Counted from the stretch's first letter, positions 34,677 through 47,394 are shown. The stretch: DNA of 64,000 nucleotides from Dentipellis sp. KUC8613 (GCA_002286715.1 NSJX01000052.1:120589-184588); one strand, 5' to 3'. Translations and numbers: made by a program. Notes: generated by a model not told the origin, from the sequence alone.

Positions 34677-37072
34677 ATGCTGGCCTTTGATTTTGACTGC
34701 AAGGCGCTGTTGGCAGCTGCGCTTGTCGCGGTACTGATGGGCACTAGTGGACTCGCGACGCCCACCGGCGCGCCAGAGGATGCGGTGGTGAAGCACAGCT
34801 GGCCGCAGGTCCCAAATGGCTGGGAGGTGCATGGTGGGCCGGATGCTGACCACGTCGTGTCGCTTCAGATTGGGCTGAAGCAGGAGAGGGTTGATGAGCT
34901 GATCTCGGCGTTGTATGAGATGAGCGACCCCTTTCATCCGAATTATGGGCAACATTTGTCGAAAGAGTGTGTCCCTTTCTCGACTCCTTTCCTTACATGC
35001 GAGTACTAATGACTGACGGTACAGAGAGGTGGAGAGCCTCGTAGCACCGTCGAACACTACGACAGCCCTCGTCCATGACTGGCTCATGTCTCATGGCATT
35101 CCTGCATCAGGCATTGCCTATTCCCCCGCCCGAGACTGGCTGTACCTCCCGCCTCTCCCAATCCCGATCATCGAACACATGTTGTCCACATCCTTCCTGC
35201 AATACCGACACGTCCCATCCAACACCCTCAAGACCCGCACGCTCGCATACAGTGTCCCGCGGCACCTGGACGCGCACATTGATCTTGTGCATCCCACAAC
35301 CATGTTCGACGAGATGAAGGACATGCGCGCGACGTTCAGGTTGGAGGATGATAAACCTCTTGCGCAGAGTGCCAATGGGACAGTGAAGGGCCCAGCGGGG
35401 CAGGACATTCCGGCGAGCTGCAATACGACAGTCACGCCAGCGTGTTTGCAAGCGCTGTATCGGACGGAAGGGTACGTCCCTAAGGCCGCGGAGAAAGGAA
35501 ACAGGATTGGTATTGCCGGCTATCTCGAGCAGGCAAGTCTATCGAAGAAGAGGTCTCGAGACACTCATGCTCACTGTATGCCGGCGATCGGTCAGTTTGT
35601 GAATTTCGCAGATTTGCAGAACTTCTTCCGCCAGTTCCGTCCGGACGCTGTTGGTGCGAACGTCACCGTCATGCTTGTAGACGGTGGTCTCAACGACCAG
35701 ACAATGCCAGGCACAGAGGTCAGTCTTTTATCCGTGAAATTCCCTTTCATGCTTCTGTCTCATCTTCTTATTCCAGGCGAATTTGGATGTTCAGTACACC
35801 GAAGGTCTGACTTTCCCAACACCGAATGTCTACTATTCGACCCCCGGAACGGCTCCGACCATCAACGATTCGGTGACGCCCCCGCAGCGGGATGAACCCT
35901 ACTTGACTTGGCTGCAATTTGTGCTGTCGCATCCAGAGGTCCCTCAAACATTCACCACTAGTTACGGTGGCGACGAGTACGTCCTTTCTACCTTAGCACG
36001 TTGAAACTTGAATTGACATGTGCATATGTGCCTTAGGCAGACATTTCCGAAGGACTTTGCTATGTAAGTGTTCCGCAGTGCTGAAGACCAATTCGAGATT
36101 TGACGTCTGGCAGCCGGGCCTGTAATACCTTTGCGCAGCTGGGAGCACGCGGTGGCTCTGTCATGTTTAGCAGTGGCGATGGCGGCGTTGGCGCCGGAAC
36201 TTGTCAGACGAATGACGGTACCAACAGAACCATTTTCCAGCCCGTATGACCACGTCCACCTATTCAAACGAGCGACTGCCAAACTCATCCTTCCACCCAG
36301 GTATTCCCAGCGACTTGCCCATTTGTGACAGGCGTGAGTACACGGGCGTTCAGGTGACTGTGGGTCGCGCTCATTTCGGAATAGGTTGGAGCAACGTTCC
36401 ACATTGCGCCAGAGAAGGGAATAGACTTCTCTCAGGGAGGATTTTCAGTTTACTTTCCGAGACCGGCTTATCAGGCGCAGGCCGTCCCTCCTTTCCTCGA
36501 AGCCCTGGGGAGTACCTATGCCGGCTTATTCAAGTACGCTTTTATCCCCAGTCTGCATTGCGTGTGATCATTCCTATTTTATCTCTCACAGTCCGTCCGG
36601 GCGTGCCGTTCCGGATGTGAGCGCGCAGGGAGAAGGGTGAGGCCTTCAGTCATATAGCCCTTTCCGAATACGGTTTGCGTACTAATTTGGAATGAATTAC
36701 TCGATATGTATAGATTCCAAGTAGTCGTCAATGGGACCGTCCATTCAGTTGGAGGAACGTCCGCGAGTTCTCCTACGTTTGCCGGAATCGTCTCGCTTCT
36801 CAACGACTTCCGGATCGCCAACGGGAAGCCGCCGCTTGGTTTCCTGAACCCCATGCTCTACTCGATTGGGCTTTCTGGTGAGTGTGGCCTGTGTCAGGTG
36901 AATTGTGTGAGATTGTGTGCGACATGGCTGACGCTTTGCAGGCTTCACGGACATACTGTCGGGAAATAACCCCGGTTGTGGTACTCCTGGTTTCAATGCG
37001 ACGGTCGGCTGGGATGCTATCACGGGATTGGGAACACCCGACTTTGTGAAACTGAAGGAGTTACTTGGTTGA
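34677..37072 (+). CDS. Secreted sedolisin (tripeptidyl-peptidase-like, MEROPS S53)
   Basis: Eleven exons: 34677-34966, 35025-35532, 35596-35718, 35777-35976, 36037-36063, 36114-36243, 36301-36333, 36385-36533, 36592-36636, 36714-36877, 36942-37072; 599 residues. A signal-like start ([19 protein letters not shown]) precedes a pro-kumamolisin activation domain ([16 protein letters not shown]). The catalytic domain has the Glu-Asp pair GTEANLD (E307, D311), the oxyanion Asp in [10 protein letters not shown] (D405) and the Ser in VGGTSASSP (S518). The calcium-binding end is [12 protein letters not shown]. Several N-x-S/T sites. The enzyme is an acid protease used in extracellular protein digestion. 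Intron 2 is GC-AG. The first exon start could be a later Met, but this one gives the best signal peptide. Confidence 0.94.
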
Positions 37073-37417
37073 CACCTTGCTTCTTCGTACTCACGCACTG
37101 CACCATTTTTCAGTCCCCAGTGTCCCTAGAATATTTTGCGTTAAAGCATGTCCTGTACCTCAAGTGAACACTGAACAAATACCTCCGTTGAAGTCGACGC
37201 GTGACGTCATGCACATTAGTAACGCTTTGACGCGCTTGGCGCGCGTCGTTAGGGGCCACAGCAGGCCACCGAGCGGGGTTGAGTCCATCTGACGACAGAT
37301 TTCCATTGTTCTGGCCATTTATAAACCGCTTACTTCTGGGCCTGCGTGGGTTTAAATAAACTTCCTTCTCCTCTTCCACGTACCCGCTACTTTTCCTATC
37401 CTCTCCATATCGACGAA
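37073..37417. other. Intergenic with TATA-like element
   Basis: Contains TTTAAATAAA at 37351-37360, 58 bp before the next start codon. Nothing else seen. Confidence 0.5.
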
Positions 37418-38144
37418 ATGGCTGGTCAGTCTCCCCTCCTCCGCTGCGATCGTCTCATTATGCGCAGGGCTGACGCGTGAATTACAATATCGCAGGACGC
37501 AAACGCACTTCTGACGAGGCTGGTGCGACCTCGAGTCGTGGTGGCGCAAAGGCTGCGCGTACAACGAGCCCGACGAGGCCGAAAGGGGGGAAGAAGGGGC
37601 CCAAGGTACGCCGCGACGTCCGTCTCGGCGTGCTCGAATGTGAAATGTGACGTCAACATTGCAGGCTGGGCTGGGAGCGACTGCATTCAAAGCCCGTGCG
37701 CTCCCTCTGCATGTCAACTTGACACACACACCGCCATCGATCCCCGATGAGGAAACTGCACCTGCGGCGAACGCAGACCCAGGCTTCATCGGGACAACGT
37801 CTTTGCTGCCCACAACGTTCAACACGGGCAGCTACGGCTGGAAGGGTAGCAAGCGGATTACCCTCGAGCTACCGAACCCAGACGGCGGCGATGACAAAGA
37901 GAAGGTTCACGTCATGCTAACGTGAGTGCGCTTTGGTCACAATATGCCGGAGGTTGACCTGAGGTTGTGCAGGATTAATGCCACCGTAATGGGCAGCAAG
38001 CAGACCAAGGATGAGGGACCTAAGGAAGAAGCGGGGGAGAATGGTGAGGCAGCTGAGGCTCCTGAGCAGCCGGAAGCGGCGACCGCGGAAGAGGAAGAGG
38101 CCGACAAGGAGGAAGCGGAGGCGAAGGGAGAGACGACGGCGTAG
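37418..38144 (+). CDS. Small conserved basidiomycete protein with basic head and acidic tail
   Basis: Exons 37418-37424, 37496-37605, 37665-37921, 37973-38144; 181 residues. The first coding exon is only 7 nt (Met, Ala and one base of Gly). The head is basic (GRKRTSDEAG, RPKGGKKGPK), probably nuclear. The core contains FNTGSYGWKGSKRITLEL and KVHVMLTINATVMGSK, which looks like a small beta-domain. The tail is about 50 residues of Glu/Ala/Lys. I have an impression of the same architecture in other mushroom genomes but no known function. A chromatin or nucleic-acid role would fit the composition but is speculation. Confidence 0.8.
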
Positions 38145-38327
38145 TCGCCTCGTGCATTTTCACGGTTCTGTTACGTTGGGTTTGTCTTCTCGGTGACCTA
38201 CATAGGTGATGCTAAAATGAATTATATCTTGGAGTACTTATGCTATGAATTCCGTGTCCATCTACAGCCACATAGAGTCCTTTTTCGAAGAACCTGTACT
38301 CTTTGACCAAGCGCGCATGTCTGCTCA

Positions 38328-39289
38328 CTATATGTCAAAGTCCGAATCGTCGTCGTTGTTGTTCTTGGCCGCATTCCGCACGTTCTTTTGCGAGACGTTT
38401 GTCTTCGCAGATCCGGAACGTATGCGTGATGACTCGTCTTCACTGTCAAGATCGTCTTCATCGTCCTCATCGTCGTCAGTCCTTCTCGATGGGAAGCGCT
38501 CAGGGGGCTCAAGAACGCCGTGAAGTATAAGCAACGCTTCCAACCCTTCGTTTGAATGGTTAGCATTTGAGTGCCCACCAGTAAATTCGCTGCCTACCCT
38601 CAATTTGAGGCTCCTTATCAGCACCCCACGAAGTGATCTGGCAGATGATCTTCCCCTTCTTGTAGCAAATAAACATAGGGATCCTTGTATCCGGAAGGTT
38701 CTCGATACATTTGTCGCCAACGATGGAGACAAACTTCGTCCGCTTGTATCGTGCTGCAAGTGTCCTTACGTGTTTGAAGGTAAGATCGCTTCGGGGAATG
38801 CTGCAAACAGTCGAGTTAGCATGGCAACTCGGTGTCTCAAGGAACTGGGCATACCCGTCCTTATACAGGAACAATACCACAGCCGTTCCAGACTTCTTCT
38901 CATCACCCACTTCATCGACCTCGCTGGCTTCTGTCACCTCCCTCGTGTAGTCCTCCCTACTGATCGGAAGGACCTCTCCGTACTTCCCCAGCCGTGCTTC
39001 GCGCTTCATTTCAGCGATGCGCTTCGCACGCATCTCCTGCACATAACGCTCTACCTCGTCGTCATTTGCATCTTCTCCGATCTCCTGGAGCTCATTGATA
39101 GAGAAATCGTCTAAGCGTTCTTCAAGAGTGGGCGATGCAGGCGGCGAGGGTGTCGGTGGTGTCGGCTCGCGTGGGGGCAAGATCCCGTGCTTGCGCAGGG
39201 CCTCGTTGCTGGTGATCGTGTCGGCTAAGTCGGCTTAAACATAGTAAAGCTGCTCACAATTCTGTGTCTTCGTTAGGATTTATCGCCAT
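38328..39289 (-). CDS. Phosducin-like protein with thioredoxin fold
   Basis: Exons on the minus strand: 39289-39258, 39208-38855, 38800-38598, 38545-38328; 268 residues. The N-terminus MAINPNEDTE joins to NEALRKHGILPPRE, as in family members. A helix with MRAKRIAEMK follows, then YTREVTEAS. The thioredoxin-like domain has VVLFLYKDG, RTLAARYKRTKFVSIVGDKCIENLP, IPMFICYKKG and WGADKE, and ends in a poly-Asp/Asn acidic tail (DDDSDFDI). Phosducin-like proteins assist the CCT chaperonin in folding actin, tubulin and G-beta subunits in the cytosol. The redox CxxC of true thioredoxins is missing, as is usual here. The gene is convergent with the small orphan (183 bp between stops) and divergent from Dicer. 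Confidence 0.9.
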
Positions 39290-39583
39290 GGGTGGTTGTG
39301 TGCAGGTTTAGTATGTATTGGGTGTAGAGGCGAATCGATGGTTTACGGCTGCGCCGCTGCGGAACACGGCCTTCTCATCCGCCACCGAACCGACACGGCC
39401 TGTTCGAGCTCTCCCTCGGCCTTTACTTCTTCGAGGCTCCATGAAGCCCATATCCCCTACACACACTATACCGGAGCTTCTTTGCTTGACCAAAGCACCG
39501 ATACTGCCGCACGGCCTGACGATTTCGAGATTTCGCTGACTCTACCATCTTCACTTATCTAGCACTTACAGATTTCATCTGAA

Positions 39584-42500
39584 ATGACTGTTGTTACCGA
39601 ACTACCAACCACACCCACATCTACTACGCTATCGTCTAGGTTGTACCAAGAGGAGATTTTTCTCAAAGCACGAGAGAGCAATGTCATCGCAGCGCTGGGC
39701 ACGGGGAGCGGCAAGACATACATCAGCACGATGCTGATGAGCTGGATCTCGACACAAGATTGCGCCCGAGGGAAGATCATCGTCTTCCTCGTTCCCAAGA
39801 AAGCCCTCGTCGAGCAGCAGGGCGAGTTCATCGGAGCCCAGACGGGGCTGCGCGTCACGCAGATCCATGGCGACACCGCCCCGGAGATGACAGAACGGGA
39901 CACATGGAGCAAGATTTTCTCCGATGTGGATGTTATGGTCATGACGGGTGCGTATTCTTCCATCCGTACACGCGATAGCTCTCGACTCATATTTGCGTGA
40001 ACAGCTCAGTTGTTCCTTAACGCCGTGACCCATTCACACTGGAGCCTGCCTAAGGTTGCATCAGATTCCTACTGTGGTCGTTCTAAACTTGACCGGAGCC
40101 ATAATGTCAGGTATCTCTCCTTGTCGTTGATGAATGCCATCACACACGAAAGAATCATCCCTACAATGGGATCATGAAGGAGTATTTCCAATGTCCCGAG
40201 GACAAACGGCCGAAAATATTCGGTATGACCGCGTCGCCAGTCTGGCGCCCACATAGACCGGAAGAAGATCTAGCAGATTTAGAGCGAAATATGAACGCGA
40301 AGGTGATCACGGTCAACACGCACGCTGAAGAGCTTCTCAGCCATCTACCAACTCCAAAGGAGGTGCGGTTCGTGCACATATAGCCCGATTATCGTTGATG
40401 TCGGTCCTATTCCGTTCTGTCCAGGTGCTTTACGAGTATCCTGCCAGTCCCGATGCATACCCCACATACCCAATTCCGCTAATGTCCAGTCGGTTCGATT
40501 TCTCGACCCTACCGGTCGACGACAACATACCTTGGTTCAAGATCCAAGCTAAATACGATGCTGCGCTGGCAAGTCTGGGCCCTTTCGGAGCCGAACTCTT
40601 CCTCTATTCCGAGCTCAAGCAACGAGTCCTTCAACTTTTCAGCACGTCAGTCACTGACGAAATGGACGCGCTGCGCCGGCGGTTCCTCGGCTTGAGTAGT
40701 TTGGTCTCATCTGCTTCCGAATCGGTTACCTCGCCCTACCACGAACTACACAACGTCCTTTCGGAATATGAGCCTTTCTACCAAGATGCCGTAGACGAAG
40801 CGACCTTACCTTCCGCGTGTTCCTTCAGCCTGGAATGGTGTACCCCGAAGCTTCAAGCACTCGTTGAGACCGTCTTATCCCATTATAAACCGGAGTTCCA
40901 GGCCATCGTCTTCGTCGACCAGCGGCACATTGCCGCCACGTTGGCTAAGGTCATCTCCCGTATCCCCCAGCTCAAGGACACCATTCGATGTTCTGAGTGC
41001 GTCGGTCATGGGAACGATGACTTCGGCGCCTATGACGGCATGGGTGATAGCAAGCAAAGAGAAGTTGTGCGGGCGTTCCGGAGTGGCAAGCTGAACCTTT
41101 GTGAGTCAGTTTTAGTCCGATTGAACATGTCTAACGAGGCGCTTCAGTAATTGCGACTCCGGTTGCTGAAGAGGGCCTCGATTTTCCGGTATACCTTGCC
41201 ATTTCATAGTGCTCCATTCGTACTGACGTATTCTGAAAGGCTTGTGATCTCGTTGTTCGCTTCGACTCAATTCAGCATATGGTAGGCTATGTTCAATCCA
41301 GAGGACGGGCGAGGCACAAGCTGTCCACCTTCGTGATCATGGTTCAAGAGGGCGACTCCGTGGAGCTCGCACGTTACCGCCTATTCGTCAATTTCGAGCC
41401 GGAGGTCAAGCGGTTGTATCAGAAAGCAGTCGACGCCAACCCGGCCGCAGACGAGCAGGACGCGGATGACTACGTACATCCTGCGGACTTGGCTGAACGA
41501 GAACGCTTCTTAGTACCGTCCACTGGTGCAGTCCTGACCTACAACACTGCGATCGCCTTGCTGAACCACCTCTGTGCTCTCATTCCCTGCGACCAGTTCA
41601 CTCTCCTACCGAAACCAAAGTACACCGGTGACTTCGTATCGAAACTGCAGTTGCCGGCCGCCCTGCCCCTTCCCCCCGAACATCTCACCTATACCGGACC
41701 TCGAAAGCAGTCCAAGAAAGAAGCCAAGCGGGCTGTTGCTTTTCAAGCTGTGAAGGCCCTGCATGCGCTCGACGTCTTTGATGATTATCTGTTACCCGCG
41801 CGGAGCCCTAAAGACTCTGATGAGGACATAGATGGGAGACCGATTCTCGATGTACGCCATATTCCCGACATGATGAACGTTGACGTTTGGGACCCGTGGA
41901 CGCTAGGGGAGAAACTCTGGATGCATGTCGTCGAAGTCGAGGGACGCCGAACGGCTGCGCTCATGACCGGAACCTCTCTGCCGCCTGTCGAGTTGCCCTG
42001 GGATGGCCAAGTTATGCGCATATACCCAGGGGAACTGATGGCCTTCGATGAGGACGACGAACATGAGCAGCGGAAGCTTCTCCAAGAATATACCAACCTT
42101 GGAATCTGGTGGTGCATCACGAGTCGGCCGATCGCTCTCCCATTGTCGTGCTTCTTGGTCCCCATCGACGTCGAATTCGACCGACCAGATTATACCGCCA
42201 TGGAACGCGTCGTCAAGTACCCTCTCGGCAACCGAGACTGGAGAAGCATCAATGCAAGCCACTATGATCGTATACTTGTCATGAATCACTGCCAGCATGG
42301 ACGGCCATACGTCTTGCATAAAATACGGCACGACCTAAGTCCCTTGTCTAAACCTCTTCTTGGGGCTGTGGAAGACGGCTTCGACACCTACAGGGAGTAT
42401 TATATGTACAGATGGACCCGGAGAGGTCGCGTTCCAGATATACCTATGGATGGTCTTCTCGTCGAAGCCAAGCGATTCGAGCGTCAGACGTCTGGCGCGT

Positions 42501-44301
42501 ATCATCTTCCTCATTGTCCGCCGTCCGCCGTCGAGGAACGTCTCCTACATAGACATCACTTCCTTCCTTTCGCATGCTGCAAGTGGTTCGGTATGTCGGA
42601 GGACATGTTCCTTCTGTATCGACAGCTACCGAGGCTGCTACGCCGTGTCACAGACGTTTGGAGGGTCAGCAGAGCCAAGTGGGACCTGGGTCTCCCCGCC
42701 ATCAAGACCGACCTCCTCATCGAGGCCTTCACACTTCCTGCCGCAGGCGCAGATTTCAGCAATCAGCGTATGGAAACCCTTGGTGACTCGGTGTTGAAGC
42801 TCGCTGCATCTGTCCATCTCTTCCACAAATTCCCCTTTCGGCATGAAGGCCAACTGGACACTCTTCGAAGACGATGCGTCGCGAACAAGACGCTCCTCTC
42901 GCGTGCGAAGGAAGTCGGTTTGGAACATTATCTCACGAGCGAGGGACAAAATGTCAAGACGTGGCGATATATCGTCTCTGAAGGCGCTGATCCGACTAGA
43001 CTACATGCCTCCCGTCATGTTCGCCGTCGGTTTGACCGCAGAAGCTTGCAAGACTGCATGGAAGCTACTCTCGGCGCTAGCTATCTCACGGGCGGAATTC
43101 CGATGGCGTTGCATGCCGGTACTGCTCTTGGTCTCAATTTCGGAGGCACCGTGCCGTGGTCGGTGCGGTACAGTCGCAACCCTGAATCTGCCCCCATACC
43201 CTCTCGCTTCGACCGACTTCAGGAAACACTCATGTATCATTTTCATCGACCGGAACTCTTGATTGAAGCCATGACGCACCCGTCTTTTCCTTCAAATAAT
43301 TCCTACCAGCGTCTCGAATTTCTCGGGGACGGTAAGAAATCTCGTTCGCCATAACATTGTCAAAATGGAACTAACTCGAATCGTTCTAGCTATAATCGAT
43401 TTTGTGGTGATGACATATCTATTCAAGAAATACCCCAGCGCAACCTCACATCAGCTGTCATGGCCTCGAAGCCGCGCTGTCTGCGCCCCTCCTCTCGCAT
43501 ATGTTGCAGTGAAACATCTCGGCTTGCACAAGCTCATGATGGCCAACAACTCCGAATTGAGCATCGCTATCGACAGATATGCTCCAATCTTAGAGCAGCT
43601 TTCGCCTCGGGACATCGTTCTGCAGAGTTGGGCCCACGATCCTCCGAAGGCCATCAGTGACATCCTGGAAAGTCTAGTGGCGGCGATCTTCGTCGATTCG
43701 GCGTATAACTTCCACAAGACAGCTGTGATAGTCGAAGGGTTCATGTCTGACATCCTGGACGTACTATCTCCAGACATGCCCGCTGACCCTGTGTCCGAGT
43801 TGATGGTATGGACAGCTAAATCTGGCTGCAGACGGATCAAAATCCCGTAAGTGGTGATTTTGACGGTTCGAAGGCTATATGGCTCATCAATCCCTATACA
43901 GGAAGTCGCGCAGCCATCCTGACAGCGTACGGATTGACACAATCAACGTGTTCGTGCACGATGTGCTCGTCGCCGGACCCGTTACCGCAACAAATGTCTC
44001 TGTGGCGAAAGCTTTCGCATGCGAACATGCACGCACGGTCCTTCAGAACCAGGATTCCGATCTATCTTTGGCGCGGCTCTGCGACTGCCATCGTGCTATC
44101 GAAATGGATCAGCCACCGAGTCCTACGATTGATGCTGAAGCCCAAGACCCAGAGACTGCGGAAGATGACACAGAACCAGGGTACCTCGCTGTCGCCCAGA
44201 AGAGGCTGGAAGAATTCGAGGCCCCCGTTGCTTCCGTGGGAGAATGCGCCGCCGAACCTGAAGAGGACGAAGAGGACGAGCGCGGCAATTCAGTATCCTA
44301 G
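39584..44301 (+). CDS. Dicer-like RNase III helicase
   Basis: Exons 39584-39947, 40005-40054, 40111-40362, 40425-41100, 41148-41188, 41240-43331, 43390-43846, 43902-44301; 1,443 residues. Cuts double-stranded RNA into small interfering RNAs for gene silencing. Order: Walker A GTGSGKT (39-45), DECH box (145-148), GMTASPV, helicase C domain ending in SRGRARH (481-487), a Dicer-dimerisation-like part, then a poorly conserved middle where a PAZ-like region may lie. RNase IIIa has NQRMETLGD (E973, D977) with a second acidic pair D1066/E1069. RNase IIIb has RLEFLGDAI (E1154, D1158) with D1249/E1252. All eight acidic residues are kept, so both sites look active. The C-terminus has a weak dsRNA-binding-like stretch and an acidic tail. 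It starts 294 bp from the divergent phosducin-like gene. Confidence 0.96.
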
Positions 44302-45298
44302 GTTTGAGAATTGCACCACACGCAATCCCCGCGCTCAAACTCTCGAACGACGTCATTATATGACAGATAACCGCCGGGTGCCCCGGTACTTTGACCGTGT
44401 ACGCCTGTTCCATGACTAGTTCGCAGGTTCCCACCCGCTGCTTCCATACATAATTGGAAAGATGTGGAAGGCAGAGCGCGTAATTGCAAGTCATGGGACA
44501 TGGCATCGTCATGGCGTGTCTTGCATCCCTTTCCCAGTTGGTTCATATTAACGCCTTCTGCCCATTAATATCTTCATGTCCCTCCGGCTTCACGAGTCGC
44601 AAAGCTTTAATACCTCAGTCAGCACTATCATCAACATCGCCGTCAATAACCCGACAATGTACAGACCCGGTTCGGTGAGGGTATTTGCTATTCGTCCACG
44701 GAAGAGGAAACGGTTGCACATTCATGAGTTTTAATGGCTATAGGCAGACCAATGTTTACGAAGCAGGGCCGGTATTACCGAGAACCCAGTATGACGTTCC
44801 TTCTGTTCGTGAATTTGGCCTCATTGTCGCATGCGTATGGTCGCTCCCTATCTCATTACACAGGGGCTCACAAGGACAGCTGCCGTAAAGGCGTTGAACG
44901 TGTAAGCGCCGGCTTTACTCTCCTCAAAATAGAGAAAGGAACTCCGGAGGGTTTCGTCGTGAGGCCTGCCTCCATGGCATTTGCTAATCACGGGGGTCTC
45001 GTATTTGCGTTTTGCCCAGAGTTTCACGGCAAGTCGGGGAAACAAGCTCGACGTACCAGCCATTCGCGGTTAGCGGCTGGTATCACTCGGACCTTCACCC
45101 TTATCTTCGTGTGTGAATGCTCCGGTTGCCCACGTTCTCAGACAGAGTGGCGGACGCCCATCAGACATGCCTTTAGACCTTGAGGCCCGCCTTACCCTTT
45201 AGGATGGAACACCGTCTGGGGGTTAAATAGGGGAGCATCTGTGGAGATAAAGACTACAACCCAAGTCTCCCCGGATTCAGGGTCCCGTGCGCATCACC
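44302..45298. other. Intergenic, about 1 kb
   Basis: 3' flank of Dicer and promoter of the amine oxidase. A TTAAATAG element near 45223-45230 lies about 70 bp before the first candidate start. A 149-residue plus-strand frame at 44734-45183 has no family resemblance and no splice support. Confidence 0.5.
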
Positions 45299-47394
45299 AT
45301 GCATCTCCCCAAAGTCGCAGACGCCGTCGCTGACGATGTGTCGAACTCTATTATGCACTCTCTGTCGAGTACGCTGTGGAATACCCTCACATCCCCCATG
45401 CGCATCTTTCGCCTCGCTGCGTTTCTCGGGGTGGCCCATTCGTCTGGCTTCCTGAATTATGCTTCTTTCTCTCCGCAGAGCTCGGCCAGCGCTAACGATG
45501 TGCGGGTACTGATTCTCGGAGGTGGCATGGCAGGGATCACGGCGGCGAAAGCCCTGCACGAGCAAGGCATCGACGACTTCAAGATAGTCGAGGCTCGCGG
45601 CGCGCTCGGCGGTCGCATGAAGGTGTTCAAGTTCGGCGCGCCCGGAAGGCAATATTCGATGGAAGCTGGCGCCGAGTGGGTTCATGGCACGCAAACCGGA
45701 GATGGACCGTCAAATCCCATCTTCAACCTCGCGAAGAAACACAACCTGACGATGTACCCGAGTAATTACTACGGAAGCATGAGTAAGTGTGCTTTGTGAT
45801 CTTATCGTGACGCATTGCTGATCAATAGGTGTCCACAGCGACTTACGACTATACAGGCCCGGTGGACTATCTGGAGACTTGGAATAAGGCGATCCGAGCG
45901 TACGCGAATTTGACTGTTGCCGGAGGTATGCATTTTATCCCCATCTAACTCCGCTCTTCCGCGATTCACGGTCCTTCCCCCGTTGGACTTGTAGGTCGCC
46001 GGGTTCCGAAAGGCTTGGTTGATACCACATCCCGCAATGGGTACTCTATGAACGGGGTGAAGCCCCAAACACACCAGGAAGCGGCTTCAGAGTACTACCA
46101 GTTCGACTGGGAGTACGCCCAGACGCCGGAACAGACGTCCTTGATCGCTTCTTCTTGGGTAACGTGTCGTTTTTTCAATAGAACCCGCATGGGTTGGGTC
46201 CGAGGTTTCAAACCCCTCGCGTTCTGATGCCAGTGACGGAGAGCGGGCGTAGCAGTGCTGCTTATACGACGCACCCGTAGGCGAACAATTTCACCTTCAA
46301 TGTCGCGCAAGGCGGCTTCTCGACCGATAATCTCCTCTCCGTTGACCCGCGCGGGTTCGGAGTCATTCTGCAGGCCGAGGCTGCTGAGTTTCTCGCTGAG
46401 GAGCAGGTCCTGCTCAACACCACCGTAAAGACCATTAAGTACTCTAGAGATGGAGTCTCAGTGATGTTTTCGGATGGAACGACTTTGAGTGCGGATTATG
46501 CCCTGGTGACATTCAGTCTGGGCGTCCTGCAGAATGATGACGTCCGCTTTGAACCCGTCTTGCCTGATTGGAAGATGGAAGCCATCCACGGGATGACAAT
46601 GGTGGGCCTTCTTCCTAAGTCACTCTGCGCGTCTATTTGTTGACACTCATATCAGGGAACGTACACGAAAATTTTCCTCCAGTTCCCGAAGAAGTTTTGG
46701 TTCGATACAGAGGTATTTGCTACCGACCACCAGTGACTTACTGAATAGCAGCTGGAATTTCTCCCAGTACGCCCTTTATGCAGATGAGGAGCGCGGCCGG
46801 TATCCGGTCTGGCAGAGTCTTGACCTTGAGGGCTTCTACTCTGGTTCGGGCATCCTGTTTGTGACAGTTACGGTCGGTGTTCGGTGTTTCAGTCTTGACA
46901 TTTATTGAGCTTTGCGCCCAGGGTGATTTTGCGAATCGAGTTGAGTCCTACACTGACGAACGGGTGAAGAACGAAGTGCTTCAGGTGCTTCGTTCCATGT
47001 ACCCAAATACCACTATTCCGGAACCGGACGCGTTTTACTTTCCACGATGGCACAGCGACCCTTTGTACCGCGGAAGCTATAGCAATTGGCCCGCGAGTTT
47101 CGTGAGCGGCCATCACACCAATCTGCGCGCCACAGTCCAGGACCGTCTGTGGTTTGCAGGGGAGGCGACCAGCCTGAAATATTTCGGTGCGTCCAGCAGA
47201 CCCACTGTCGTCTGGAAAGACATGACACGATTTTGCGTCCTCCAGGTTACTTGCACGGCGCGTATTATGAAGGCCGTAAGATGGCAAGTCATATTGCGCG
47301 GTGTATACGGAATACGCGCCGGTGCGACACGATGGAACATGTGGACGATGTGATGAATTTGGGGCCTTATAGTATGGATCTGGACCGGAATTGA
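45299..47394 (+). CDS. Flavin-containing polyamine oxidase, probably secreted
   Basis: Exons 45299-45782, 45839-45925, 45995-46158, 46281-46601, 46656-46712, 46768-46872, 46922-47186, 47246-47394; 543 residues. Oxidises the secondary amine of spermine/spermidine with FAD, releasing hydrogen peroxide. The FAD dinucleotide-binding fold is VRVLILGGGMAGITAAKALHE (GGGMAG at 74-79), followed by EARGALGGRM and AGAEWVHG. C-terminal FAD contacts are RLWFAGEATS and GYLHGAYYEGRKMA. FSLGVLQ and FYFPRWHSDPLYRGSYSNWP are typical of polyamine oxidases. Two starts are possible: ATG 45299, or the in-frame ATG 45398, which puts a signal-like MRIFRLAAFLGVAHSSGFL at the N-terminus. The second would fit secretion. 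All junctions are in phase. Confidence 0.9.

Noticed and set aside
44734..45183. 149-codon plus-strand frame upstream of the amine oxidase
   Set aside because: No domain, no splice signals and mixed composition. It overlaps the expected promoter.
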